NCBI GenBank assembly: GCA_964517355.1
Contig: CAZFCK010000230.1
Span: 1-7,425 of the forward strand
Direction of reading: 5' to 3'
Source: CAZFCK01 sp964517355
GTDB lineage: Bacteria; Desulfobacterota; Desulfovibrionia; Desulfovibrionales; Desulfovibrionaceae
DNA: 7,425 bases
Below, one piece after another: positions 1 to 5,891 of the stretch; positions within the stretch are counted from its first letter, which is position 1; every line of letters begins with the position of its first letter. The notes under the pieces were generated by a model. It ran no database searches. It was not told the origin of the DNA and saw only the letters and a program-made list of their open reading frames with translations. The position numbers and the translations under genes are program-made.

Positions 1-41
1 ACAATTGATAATTGTTTCAGGGGAGAGCCTTGTTTCAAGGC
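1..41. repeat. Two small inverted repeats downstream of rnj
   Basis: Two perfect inverted repeats lie just past the rnj stop codon. One has arms GCCTTG (27-32) and CAAGGC (36-41) around TTT. The other has arms ACAATT (1-6) and AATTGT (10-15) around GAT. Read on the minus strand, the first hairpin follows the rnj stop by about ten bases, which is where a terminator would sit. However, the bases after it (CTCTCCCCTG) are not a T-run, so it is not a canonical Rho-independent terminator. It could protect the mRNA 3' end or simply separate rnj from a gene outside the window. Nothing else is visible in positions 1-50. Confidence 0.4.
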
Positions 42-50
42 GAAAATGCG

Positions 51-1709
51 CTAAACCACCATCACGAGCGGCAGCACAACGGGGTCGCGCTCCAACACTT
101 TGCGGAAAAAGCGGCGCAGCGAGGAACGGATGCGCTCACGCAGCTTGGCGTCTTCTCCTGGAGGGATGTTTTCGAAAATATCCAGGATGATGCATTTGGC
201 GTCTTCAAGAAGGTGGCTGTATTGCTGCTCAAAGACAAAGCCCTTTGACTGCACGTCCGGGCCGAGCAGTATTTCCCACGTCTCCTCGGCAATGACCATC
301 ACGGCGACCACAAGTCCGCCGCCGCCCAGCAACTGGCGTTCCTTGAGCACGGTATGCCCCACATCGCCAACGCCTTTACCGTCCACGTAGATGGATTCCA
401 CGGGGATGTTTTCCTCCAGGCGGATGCCGCCTTGGGGGAGGAAGGTGATGGGGTTGCCGTTTTCCAGGACAATGGCTCGTTCAGGCGTCACGCCGCATTG
501 CACGGCGAGCCGTTTGTGTTTTACCAGATGGCGGTATTCACCATGGATTGGTATGAAATATTTGGGGATAACGCTTTTGATCATCAGTTTGAGTTCTTCC
601 TGATAGGCGTGCCCCGAGGCGTGAATGGCCTGTACCCTTTCATACAGCACTTCGGCCCCCAACCTGTAGAGATTGTTGATGACCTTGGTTATGGCGCGCA
701 CATTGCCGGGGATGAACCGTGAGGACATGATGACGGTGTCGCCCGGGTGGATGTGCAGCATGCGGTGCTCGTTGTTGGCTATGCGCGCCAGCGCTGAAAG
801 AGGTTCGCCCTGTGATCCGGTTACGATGAGCACCACGCGCTCGTCCGGCAGATTGCTCAATTCTTCGATATCCACATAGTTGTCTGGGATTTTGAGATAC
901 CCCATGTTGGTGGCCATTTCTATGTTTGTGAGCAGGCTGCGGCCGTTGACGGCAACTTTGCGGTTATGCTCCTGGGCCAGGTCGAAGATCTCCTGGATGC
1001 GTTGCATATGGCTGGAAAAGAGCGTTACCAGGATGCGGCCTTTTGCTTTGGCGAAAATTTCGCGTAAGGTGGACATGATCTCGCGTTCCGTTATGGCGTG
1101 CCCCTCGCGCTCCACGTTGGTGGAGTCGGAAAGCAGCAGCAGTACGCCTTGGTCGGCGAACTTCCTGAACGCCGCGAGATCGGTATAGTGGCCGCCCATG
1201 GGCGTGGTGTCGATCTTGAAGTCTCCCGTATGCACCATGCGCCCCACAGGCGTTTCGATTCCCAGGCCGAAACCTTCGATGATGGAGTGGCACACGCGGA
1301 AAAAGGTGACGCTGAGGTCGCCGAAGTTGATCCTGTCTCCGGCTTTGACCTGGTGCAGATCGGCGTACTTGTCCAACCCATGTTCACGCAGGCGGTTTTC
1401 CACCAGTCCGAGGGTGAAGCGCGACCCGAAGATAGGGGCATCGACATAGGGCATGAGCCAGGGCAGGGCGCCTATATGGTCTTCGTGCCCGTGCGTCAGG
1501 ATGATGCCCCTAAGCTTGTGCTTGTTGGCCAGTAAAAAGTCAAAGCGGGGTATGACGATGTCGATACCCAGAAGATAGTCGTCGGGGAACATGAGGCCGC
1601 AGTCGATGACGAGCATGTCGTCCTCGGTATGCAGCAGCATGCAGTTCATGCCTATCTCGCCCAACCCTCCGAGGGGCGTCAGCGTGACGGGCTTGGCGGG
1701 GGCGGTCAT
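51..1709 (-). CDS. rnj: Ribonuclease J (metallo-beta-lactamase / beta-CASP RNase)
   Basis: This 552-residue cytoplasmic zinc-dependent RNase is expected to have 5'-to-3' exonuclease and endonuclease activity in mRNA decay and RNA maturation. The metallo-beta-lactamase core shows HGHEDHIG at residues 73-80 (metal ligands H73, H75, D77, H78), H141 in RVCHSI, and D163 in HTGDF. SDSTN is at 194-198. The beta-CASP region follows, with VTGSQGEP near 297-303, SSRFIPGN near 329-336, and the signature HASGHA at 363-368. PIHGEYRHL is at 387-395, and a C-terminal domain completes the protein. The length matches B. subtilis RNase J1 (about 555 residues), so the gene is complete. The ATG start overlaps the plsC stop as ATGA and is preceded by AGGAGA (1717-1722) at 7 bases. 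It is the second gene of a plsC-rnj operon. The family assignment is very secure; the J1/J2 subtype is not meaningful here because no second copy is seen. Confidence 0.97.
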   Translation of the reverse strand: MTAPAKPVTLTPLGGLGEIGMNCMLLHTEDDMLVIDCGLMFPDDYLLGIDIVIPRFDFLLANKHKLRGIILTHGHEDHIGALPWLMPYVDAPIFGSRFTLGLVENRLREHGLDKYADLHQVKAGDRINFGDLSVTFFRVCHSIIEGFGLGIETPVGRMVHTGDFKIDTTPMGGHYTDLAAFRKFADQGVLLLLSDSTNVEREGHAITEREIMSTLREIFAKAKGRILVTLFSSHMQRIQEIFDLAQEHNRKVAVNGRSLLTNIEMATNMGYLKIPDNYVDIEELSNLPDERVVLIVTGSQGEPLSALARIANNEHRMLHIHPGDTVIMSSRFIPGNVRAITKVINNLYRLGAEVLYERVQAIHASGHAYQEELKLMIKSVIPKYFIPIHGEYRHLVKHKRLAVQCGVTPERAIVLENGNPITFLPQGGIRLEENIPVESIYVDGKGVGDVGHTVLKERQLLGGGGLVVAVMVIAEETWEILLGPDVQSKGFVFEQQYSHLLEDAKCIILDIFENIPPGEDAKLRERIRSSLRRFFRKVLERDPVVLPLVMVV

Positions 1710-2425
1710 TTGGACATCTCCTGAAAGCTGGCGTTCATCAGCGTGAAGAGGTCGTCCTTGAAGCGTTCACGATCTTTGAGGGTGTAGCTGCCGGTCTCGA
1801 CGGGCGGCAAGGCCTTGATGAAGACATCGCGTTTTCCCGGGGTCAGGGTGTTGCGCCCCTTGGGCAAAATCGTTCCCGATTCTTTGATGAGCACGGGAGA
1901 GACGGGGAGTCCGGTTTTGAGGGCGATGATCATGCCGCCCACCTTGAATTCCTGCAATGAGCTGTAGTCCGTGCTCCTGGTACCTTCCGGGAAGATGACG
2001 ATACAGCGTCCCTCTTGGGCGCTTTTCACTGCCTGATCCACGCTTTTCATGGCCTTGCGCCTGTTCTGCCGGTCGATGGCCACATGGCCGGCGGCAAGCA
2101 TGGCTTTGCCGAAGAGGGGAACGGTGAACAGGCTTTCCTTGGCCACGAAGTTCACGGTGCGGTTGCCGAGGGCGACGTAGAGCAAGGGAATGTCGAGGTG
2201 GCTTGAATGGTTGGCCATGACGACCAGTGATTCGCCCTCTGGAAGGGCAGAAAGATCAGCATGGAGTCTGATGCCGGCGGCCCAGAGGGCGGAACGGCTC
2301 CAGGTGCGGCCGCTCCATGCGGCCAACCTTTTATTTTTGAATCCATAGCCGAAAAGAACCGCCAGCGATGAAAACAAGAAGGTAGATGGAATGAAGACGC
2401 AGAAAAATATAATATTTCGGAACAT
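1706..2425 (-). CDS. plsC: 1-acyl-sn-glycerol-3-phosphate acyltransferase (PlsC/LPLAT family)
   Basis: This 239-residue membrane-associated acyltransferase is predicted to acylate lysophosphatidic acid at sn-2 to give phosphatidic acid, the precursor of membrane phospholipids. All family blocks are present. The catalytic HX4D motif is NHSSHLD (H73, D78), block II is GHVAIDR at 113-119, block III is FPEGTRS at 145-151 (acyl acceptor phosphate binding), and block IV is around LPVSPVLI at 173-180. Residues 4-28 form a hydrophobic segment, consistent with an N-terminal membrane anchor. The length fits the short bacterial PlsC type. No clear Shine-Dalgarno precedes the ATG at 2425, but no better in-frame start exists before the hydrophobic segment. 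It is the first gene of an operon with rnj, overlapping it by 4 bases. The exact acyl donor and lysophospholipid substrate cannot be read from sequence, and a housekeeping role is inferred. Confidence 0.93.
   Translation of the reverse strand: MFRNIIFFCVFIPSTFLFSSLAVLFGYGFKNKRLAAWSGRTWSRSALWAAGIRLHADLSALPEGESLVVMANHSSHLDIPLLYVALGNRTVNFVAKESLFTVPLFGKAMLAAGHVAIDRQNRRKAMKSVDQAVKSAQEGRCIVIFPEGTRSTDYSSLQEFKVGGMIIALKTGLPVSPVLIKESGTILPKGRNTLTPGKRDVFIKALPPVETGSYTLKDRERFKDDLFTLMNASFQEMSK
1717..1722 (-). promoter_or_regulatory. Shine-Dalgarno for rnj inside the plsC 3' end
   Basis: Read on the minus strand, AGGAGA lies 7 bases before the rnj ATG and within the last codons of plsC. Together with the ATGA stop/start overlap, it supports the chosen rnj start and indicates translation of rnj coupled to plsC, with local reinitiation. 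Confidence 0.75.
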
Positions 2426-2487
2426 AATGGCGAATAGGTCAGAGTCCGTTGTGGAGAAGTTAAGTTATATAAAGTGCGACAAGCATT

Positions 2488-2515
2488 TTTATAACAGAAT
2501 TACCCTAAAGGCCAA
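2488..2515 (-). promoter_or_regulatory. Candidate sigma70 promoter for plsC-rnj
   Basis: Read on the minus strand, TTGGCC (2510-2515, four of six matches to TTGACA) is followed after a 16-base spacer by TATAAA (2488-2493, five of six matches to TATAAT). This would start transcription near 2480 and give a leader of roughly 55 bases before the plsC ATG at 2425. It lies in an AT-rich stretch just downstream of the EF-G-like gene's terminator, as expected for an independent transcription unit. This is consensus matching by eye only. Confidence 0.45.
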
Positions 2516-2570
2516 GGAAAAAATAGACGTCAGCGGTTCTTGCGGCGGCAGGGGGCGCATCCCGCGTCGT

Positions 2571-2607
2571 AAAAAAGCCCTGCCGCCAGGAGTAGAGACG
2601 GCAGGGC
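2571..2607 (-). terminator. Rho-independent terminator of the EF-G-like gene
   Basis: Arms GCCCTGCCG (2577-2585) and CGGCAGGGC (2599-2607) form a perfect 9-base GC-rich stem with a 13-base loop. On the minus strand the stem is followed directly by six T (complement of A at 2571-2576). The stop codon of the EF-G-like gene lies 35 bases upstream. There is no T-run on the plus-strand side, so the terminator acts in the minus direction and separates this gene from plsC-rnj. Confidence 0.9.
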
Positions 2608-2642
2608 GTGACGTGATCAGGGTAAAACAGTCCGGCGAAATG

Positions 2643-4703
2643 CTATTCCTCTTCCTTTTTGCTCTCTTCAATAACCTTTTCGGCAACTGGAGGAGGCGCC
2701 TCTTCGTAGTGATCGAATTCCATGATGAACGTGCCCTGGCCGCCGGTCATGGAACGCAGGTCCGGGGCGTAGCGCAGCACTTCGCTCATGGGCACGTGGG
2801 CCTTGATTTCCGTGACGCCGATCGCTGAATCGGAACCGAGCACCTTGCCCCGGCGGCTGGAAAGGTCGCCGATGACGTCGCCCATGTATTCATCGGGGAT
2901 GGAGACAGTGAGCAGGACGATGGGCTCGAGCAGCACGGGTTTGCATTGCTCCATGGCCTTTTTGAAGGCCAGGGAGCCGGCCACCTTGAAGGCCATTTCG
3001 GAAGAGTCCACCGTGTGATAGGTGCCGTCGTACAGCGTGACTCGGAAATCCACCACGGGGTTGCCCGAGAGATAGCCGCGCGCGGCCGATTCCTGAACGC
3101 CCTTGTCCACTGCGGGAATGAATTGGCGGGGAATGACGCCGCCGACAATGGCGTCCACGAATTCATAACCTGCGCCGCGGGGCATGGGTTCCATACGTAT
3201 CCAGCAGTCGCCGAACTGGCCGCGTCCGCCGGATTGCTTCTTATGGCGTCCTTGCACTTCCGCTTTGCCCTTGATGGTTTCGCGGTAGGGCACTTTCGGG
3301 GGTTTGAGCATTATTTCGGTTTTGTAGCGGCGTTTGGCGCGTTCCACAGATGTTTCGATGTGCAGCTGGCCCATACCGGCGAGTAGTATATCGGAACTCT
3401 CTTCATCACGGGTGAGAGACAGGGTGATGTCTTCCACCAGGAGTTTGGCCACGGCTTGATAGACTTTGTCTTCGTCGCCTTTTTCCTTGGGCGCCAGGGC
3501 GTAGGTGATGAGAGCGGGCGGGAGTGCGGGCTTGGAGAGCTTGAAGGTGTTCTTTTCAGCGCAAAAGGTGTCGCCTGTTTCGGTATTCTTGAGCTTCGTG
3601 ACCGCGACTATGGCGCCGGGGCCGAGGGGCTCCTTGCTGGGGGTCTGCGTCTTGCCGTTGAGGAGCAGCAGTTGACCCACGCGCTCGTTTTCTTCCTTGG
3701 TGCTGTTGCGGTAGGTGGAATCAGGCGTCATGGAACCTGAAAGCACGCGCATGATGGTCAGCTGTCCGGCAAAGGGATCGGCCAGGGTCTTTATCACAAA
3801 GGCGGCAAAAGGCGCTTCGTCGGAAGAGGCACGTTCCGTATCATCGTCGCCTTTCCATGCGGCGTGGTCAAGCGGAGACGGCATAAGGCTCTGAATAGCG
3901 TCCAAAAGCAGCGGGCCCCCCTTGTTTTCAAGAGCGGCGCCCACGCAGACCGGAACAACCTGGCCGGAGACAACGCCTATGCGCAGGCCTTTGTGCACGT
4001 CTTCAGGGCTCAGTTCGCCTTCTTCGAGGTATTTTTCCATCAAGTCCTCGTCGCTTTCAGCGATGTTCTCGATGGAGGTTTCCCGCAGAATGTCCACTTC
4101 GGCTTGCATATCGTCCGGAACGTCGCCGGCGGTCACTTTGCCGTCGGCATCGAAAAAGTAGGCCTTGTTTTCCAGCACGTCCACGACGCCTTTGAAATCG
4201 GCCTGCTGCCCTATGGGCATATGCAGGAGCACGGGCTTGGCTCCCAACACGGTGGTCAATCCTTCGAACGCCATGTTGAAGTCGGCTCTGTCACGGTCCA
4301 GTTTGTTGATGAAGACCATGCGGGCCAAACCGGCGTCTTGGGCTTTTTTCCATAACTTTTTCGTCAGAGGACGCACGCCGTCCACCGCGTCGATAACGAA
4401 AATAACGCCGTCGGCGCCGAGCATGAGAAAGTCGATGTCGCCGTTGAAGTTGTTGTCGCCGGGCGTGTCGATGAGAAAATGGGGATTCTTGTTCCAGCTG
4501 AAGTTCGCGAAAGCGGGCTGGATGCTGCCCCGCCTTTTGATTTCTTCAGGCTCGTAGTCCAGCTGCGTACCGCCTTCTTCCACTTTGCCCAGCCGGTTGA
4601 TAACGCCCGAGTTGAAAAGCAGCATCTCGGCGACAGACGTTTTGCCACTGCCGCCTGTGCCGACAAGTGCATACGTTCTTTGGTTCTCCAACGCTTTGGC
4701 CAT
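2643..4703 (-). CDS. fusA: Elongation factor G-like translational GTPase (EF-G paralogue)
   Basis: This 686-residue, full-length five-domain EF-G homologue is a cytoplasmic ribosome-associated GTPase. The G domain has a P-loop GTGGSGKT (15-22) and NKLD (133-136). Switch II reads DTPGDNNF (79-86), so the histidine of the usual DTPGHVDF is replaced by Asp83. Switch I reads KRRGSI rather than RGITI. Domain III contains LAGMGQLHIE (441-450). Domain IV has SGGRGQFGD (491-499) and TYHTVDSSE, where His563 corresponds to the domain IV tip histidine used in translocation. Domain V has GDVIGDLSSRRG (608-619). The P-loop resembles the EF-G2-type paralogues, not canonical AHIDAGKTT, so this is probably not the main translocase, and fusA is only the family symbol. 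GGGAG at 4710-4714 lies 6 bases before the ATG. The gene is monocistronic, with a candidate promoter at 4820-4849 and a terminator at 2571-2607. Its role is uncertain. Confidence 0.92.
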   Translation of the reverse strand: MAKALENQRTYALVGTGGSGKTSVAEMLLFNSGVINRLGKVEEGGTQLDYEPEEIKRRGSIQPAFANFSWNKNPHFLIDTPGDNNFNGDIDFLMLGADGVIFVIDAVDGVRPLTKKLWKKAQDAGLARMVFINKLDRDRADFNMAFEGLTTVLGAKPVLLHMPIGQQADFKGVVDVLENKAYFFDADGKVTAGDVPDDMQAEVDILRETSIENIAESDEDLMEKYLEEGELSPEDVHKGLRIGVVSGQVVPVCVGAALENKGGPLLLDAIQSLMPSPLDHAAWKGDDDTERASSDEAPFAAFVIKTLADPFAGQLTIMRVLSGSMTPDSTYRNSTKEENERVGQLLLLNGKTQTPSKEPLGPGAIVAVTKLKNTETGDTFCAEKNTFKLSKPALPPALITYALAPKEKGDEDKVYQAVAKLLVEDITLSLTRDEESSDILLAGMGQLHIETSVERAKRRYKTEIMLKPPKVPYRETIKGKAEVQGRHKKQSGGRGQFGDCWIRMEPMPRGAGYEFVDAIVGGVIPRQFIPAVDKGVQESAARGYLSGNPVVDFRVTLYDGTYHTVDSSEMAFKVAGSLAFKKAMEQCKPVLLEPIVLLTVSIPDEYMGDVIGDLSSRRGKVLGSDSAIGVTEIKAHVPMSEVLRYAPDLRSMTGGQGTFIMEFDHYEEAPPPVAEKVIEESKKEEE

Positions 4704-4742
4704 TTGCCTCTCCCTTTTCAGCTACTGGTGTTCGGTATAGTG

Positions 4743-4758
4743 TCTTGCCGTGGCAAGA
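4743..4758. repeat. Palindromic hairpin in the EF-G-like gene leader
   Basis: TCTTGCC (4743-4749) and GGCAAGA (4752-4758) are perfect 7-base inverted arms separated by GT. If transcription starts near the candidate promoter at 4820-4849, this lies in the 5' leader, about 30 bases before the Shine-Dalgarno. It could be a small leader hairpin in RNA or a symmetric protein-binding site in DNA. No T-run follows it on either strand, so it is not a terminator. Confidence 0.4.
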
Positions 4759-4800
4759 ATATGTCTGTAGGCACTCACTACTTGGACAAAACATGACGGC

Positions 4801-4829
4801 TTCATGATCGAACCGTTACGACATATGAA
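4801..4829 (+). promoter_or_regulatory. Weak candidate promoter for the ParB-like/radical SAM operon
   Basis: TTCATG (4801-4806, three of six to TTGACA) is followed after 17 bases by TATGAA (4824-4829, four of six to TATAAT). It is the best-spaced plus-strand candidate I see in the divergent region. It overlaps the minus-strand candidate at 4820-4849, so the two transcription units may compete for polymerase. The match is weak. Confidence 0.25.
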
Positions 4830-4849
4830 TAGGCCAAGAAGGTTGTCAA
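4820..4849 (-). promoter_or_regulatory. Candidate promoter for the EF-G-like gene
   Basis: On the minus strand a perfect -35 hexamer, TTGACA (complement of 4844-4849), is followed 16 to 18 bases later by weak -10 candidates: CATATG at 4822-4827 or TATGTC at 4820-4825, each three of six. The -35 is convincing and the -10 is not. Transcription from here would give a leader of roughly 110 bases before the ATG at 4703. Confidence 0.4.
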
Positions 4850-4870
4850 GAACAAACTACACCCAAAGCA

Positions 4871-4887
4871 CGGCCGCAGGCCGGGAG
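4871..4887 (+). promoter_or_regulatory. Ribosome binding site of the ParB-like gene, abutting a small hairpin
   Basis: GGGAG (4883-4887) lies 8 bases before the ATG at 4896 and supports that start. The inverted repeat CGGCC (4871-4875) / GGCCG (4879-4883) around GCA touches the first G of the site, so folding could modestly limit ribosome access. Confidence 0.5.
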
Positions 4888-4895
4888 CAAGTACC

Positions 4896-5891
4896 ATGAG
4901 TAGCCTGCAAGTCCTTGCTGCTTCTAAGATAATTGCGGAAGGAGCCTGGCTTTTCAATAATAAAGAATCAGACGCCCTTTTTTACGATAATCTGCGCACG
5001 ATGGGACAACTCGTCCCCTTGTTGGTGGCCCGGCAAGGAAAGAATTTCATACTGATTGACGGCGTGCGGCGCCTTGAGGCCCTCGGCGGACTGAAACGAG
5101 AGGTCCTGGCGAGCGTGATCGAGGCCCCTACGGATCTGGACAAAGGCCTGGCCAGACTCGCGGCCAATCAGGCCTACACATGGGGCGAACAGGCGCGCCC
5201 CGACACGTTGCTGCCTGTTATGCGCTTTTTTCTCACTCTTCCGGAGGCGGAGAGGCTGGACGCCTTTTTGCCCGGGCATCTAGGGTTGCAACCTCGCTCC
5301 AAAACCTGGCGTCTGCTCAAAAGCTGGTGCGCGCTTTTTCCGGCGCAAGAGGAGTGGGACGCGCACCTGACCGCCGGCCGCGTGAGTTTGCCGTGCGTGG
5401 AACCTCTGGCCAAGCTTGAACCGGAAGACAGGGATTTTTTGGAACCTTTTTTCCGCGAACTCGCATGGAGCGCAAGCGCGGCGCGGCAACTTGTGACCTT
5501 GCTTTTTGAAACCGCACGCGCCCAGGGGCGGTGCGTCGCCGCTTTGCCCGGCGCTGCAGACTTGCACGGCCTGCTCGACGCGGAACTCTCACCCAAAGAC
5601 CGCATGGCGCGCATCCTTGATGGGGCGCGCCGGTTGCGCTACCCAACACGTAGCGCCATGGAAGATACCTTCGCCGTGCTTGGCCGTGAACTCACCGCGG
5701 GGACTCCGTGGCGCGTCACGCCGGAAGTGCAGTTCGAAACCGACGCGCTCCATCTGACGGCTAAAATGCGCAGCCCGGAAGATGCGCTTACGGCCGCGGA
5801 ATCTTTACGCGACATGGCGCGTTCGACCCTGTGGAAACGGTTGGGAGCGGTGGCGCAGGACGCGCCGGGCGCGGGAGGCGGAGAGTCGTGA
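4896..5891 (+). CDS. ParB-like N-terminal domain protein, function unknown
   Basis: This 331-residue soluble protein has a ParB/sulfiredoxin-like N-terminal domain. DNLRTMGQLVPLLV (31-44) matches the 'lresI...GqlqPllV' portion of ParB, and FILIDGVRRLEAL (51-63) occupies the place of the ParB box normally reading GERRxRA. The middle resembles the KorB/ParB helical DNA-binding domain: LLPVMRFFLTLP (105-116) and DAHLTAGRVSLPCVEPLAKL (155-174) follow the 'l..g.ls..hA..L..l' pattern. The C-terminal third (about 235-331) is Arg-rich and unrecognised, ending in a Gly-rich tail. No parA neighbour or parS-like array is visible, so chromosome partitioning is unlikely. Its stop overlaps the GTG start of the radical SAM gene, indicating joint function, perhaps DNA recognition or regulation for that enzyme. 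The ParB-fold assignment is fairly sure; the role is not known. Confidence 0.8.
   Translation: MSSLQVLAASKIIAEGAWLFNNKESDALFYDNLRTMGQLVPLLVARQGKNFILIDGVRRLEALGGLKREVLASVIEAPTDLDKGLARLAANQAYTWGEQARPDTLLPVMRFFLTLPEAERLDAFLPGHLGLQPRSKTWRLLKSWCALFPAQEEWDAHLTAGRVSLPCVEPLAKLEPEDRDFLEPFFRELAWSASAARQLVTLLFETARAQGRCVAALPGAADLHGLLDAELSPKDRMARILDGARRLRYPTRSAMEDTFAVLGRELTAGTPWRVTPEVQFETDALHLTAKMRSPEDALTAAESLRDMARSTLWKRLGAVAQDAPGAGGGES
5874..5885 (+). promoter_or_regulatory. Shine-Dalgarno that decides the radical SAM start
   Basis: GGAGG (5874-5878) lies 9 bases before the GTG at 5888, with a further GGAGAG at 5880-5885. The upstream in-frame GTG at 5831 has no such site and would add a 19-residue Gly/Arg-rich stretch deep inside the upstream gene. 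The 5888 start also gives the GTGA overlap typical of coupled genes. Confidence 0.7.

Noticed and set aside
27..41. Hairpin after rnj as a Rho-independent terminator
   Set aside because: The stem is only 6 bases long and no T-run follows it on the minus strand.
1098..1535. 145-codon plus-strand open frame inside rnj
   Set aside because: It lies wholly opposite conserved RNase J motifs and has no recognisable domain.
2391..2828. 145-codon plus-strand frame spanning the plsC/EF-G-like intergenic region
   Set aside because: It runs through the terminator hairpin and both flanking genes in antisense, with low-complexity composition and no family resemblance.
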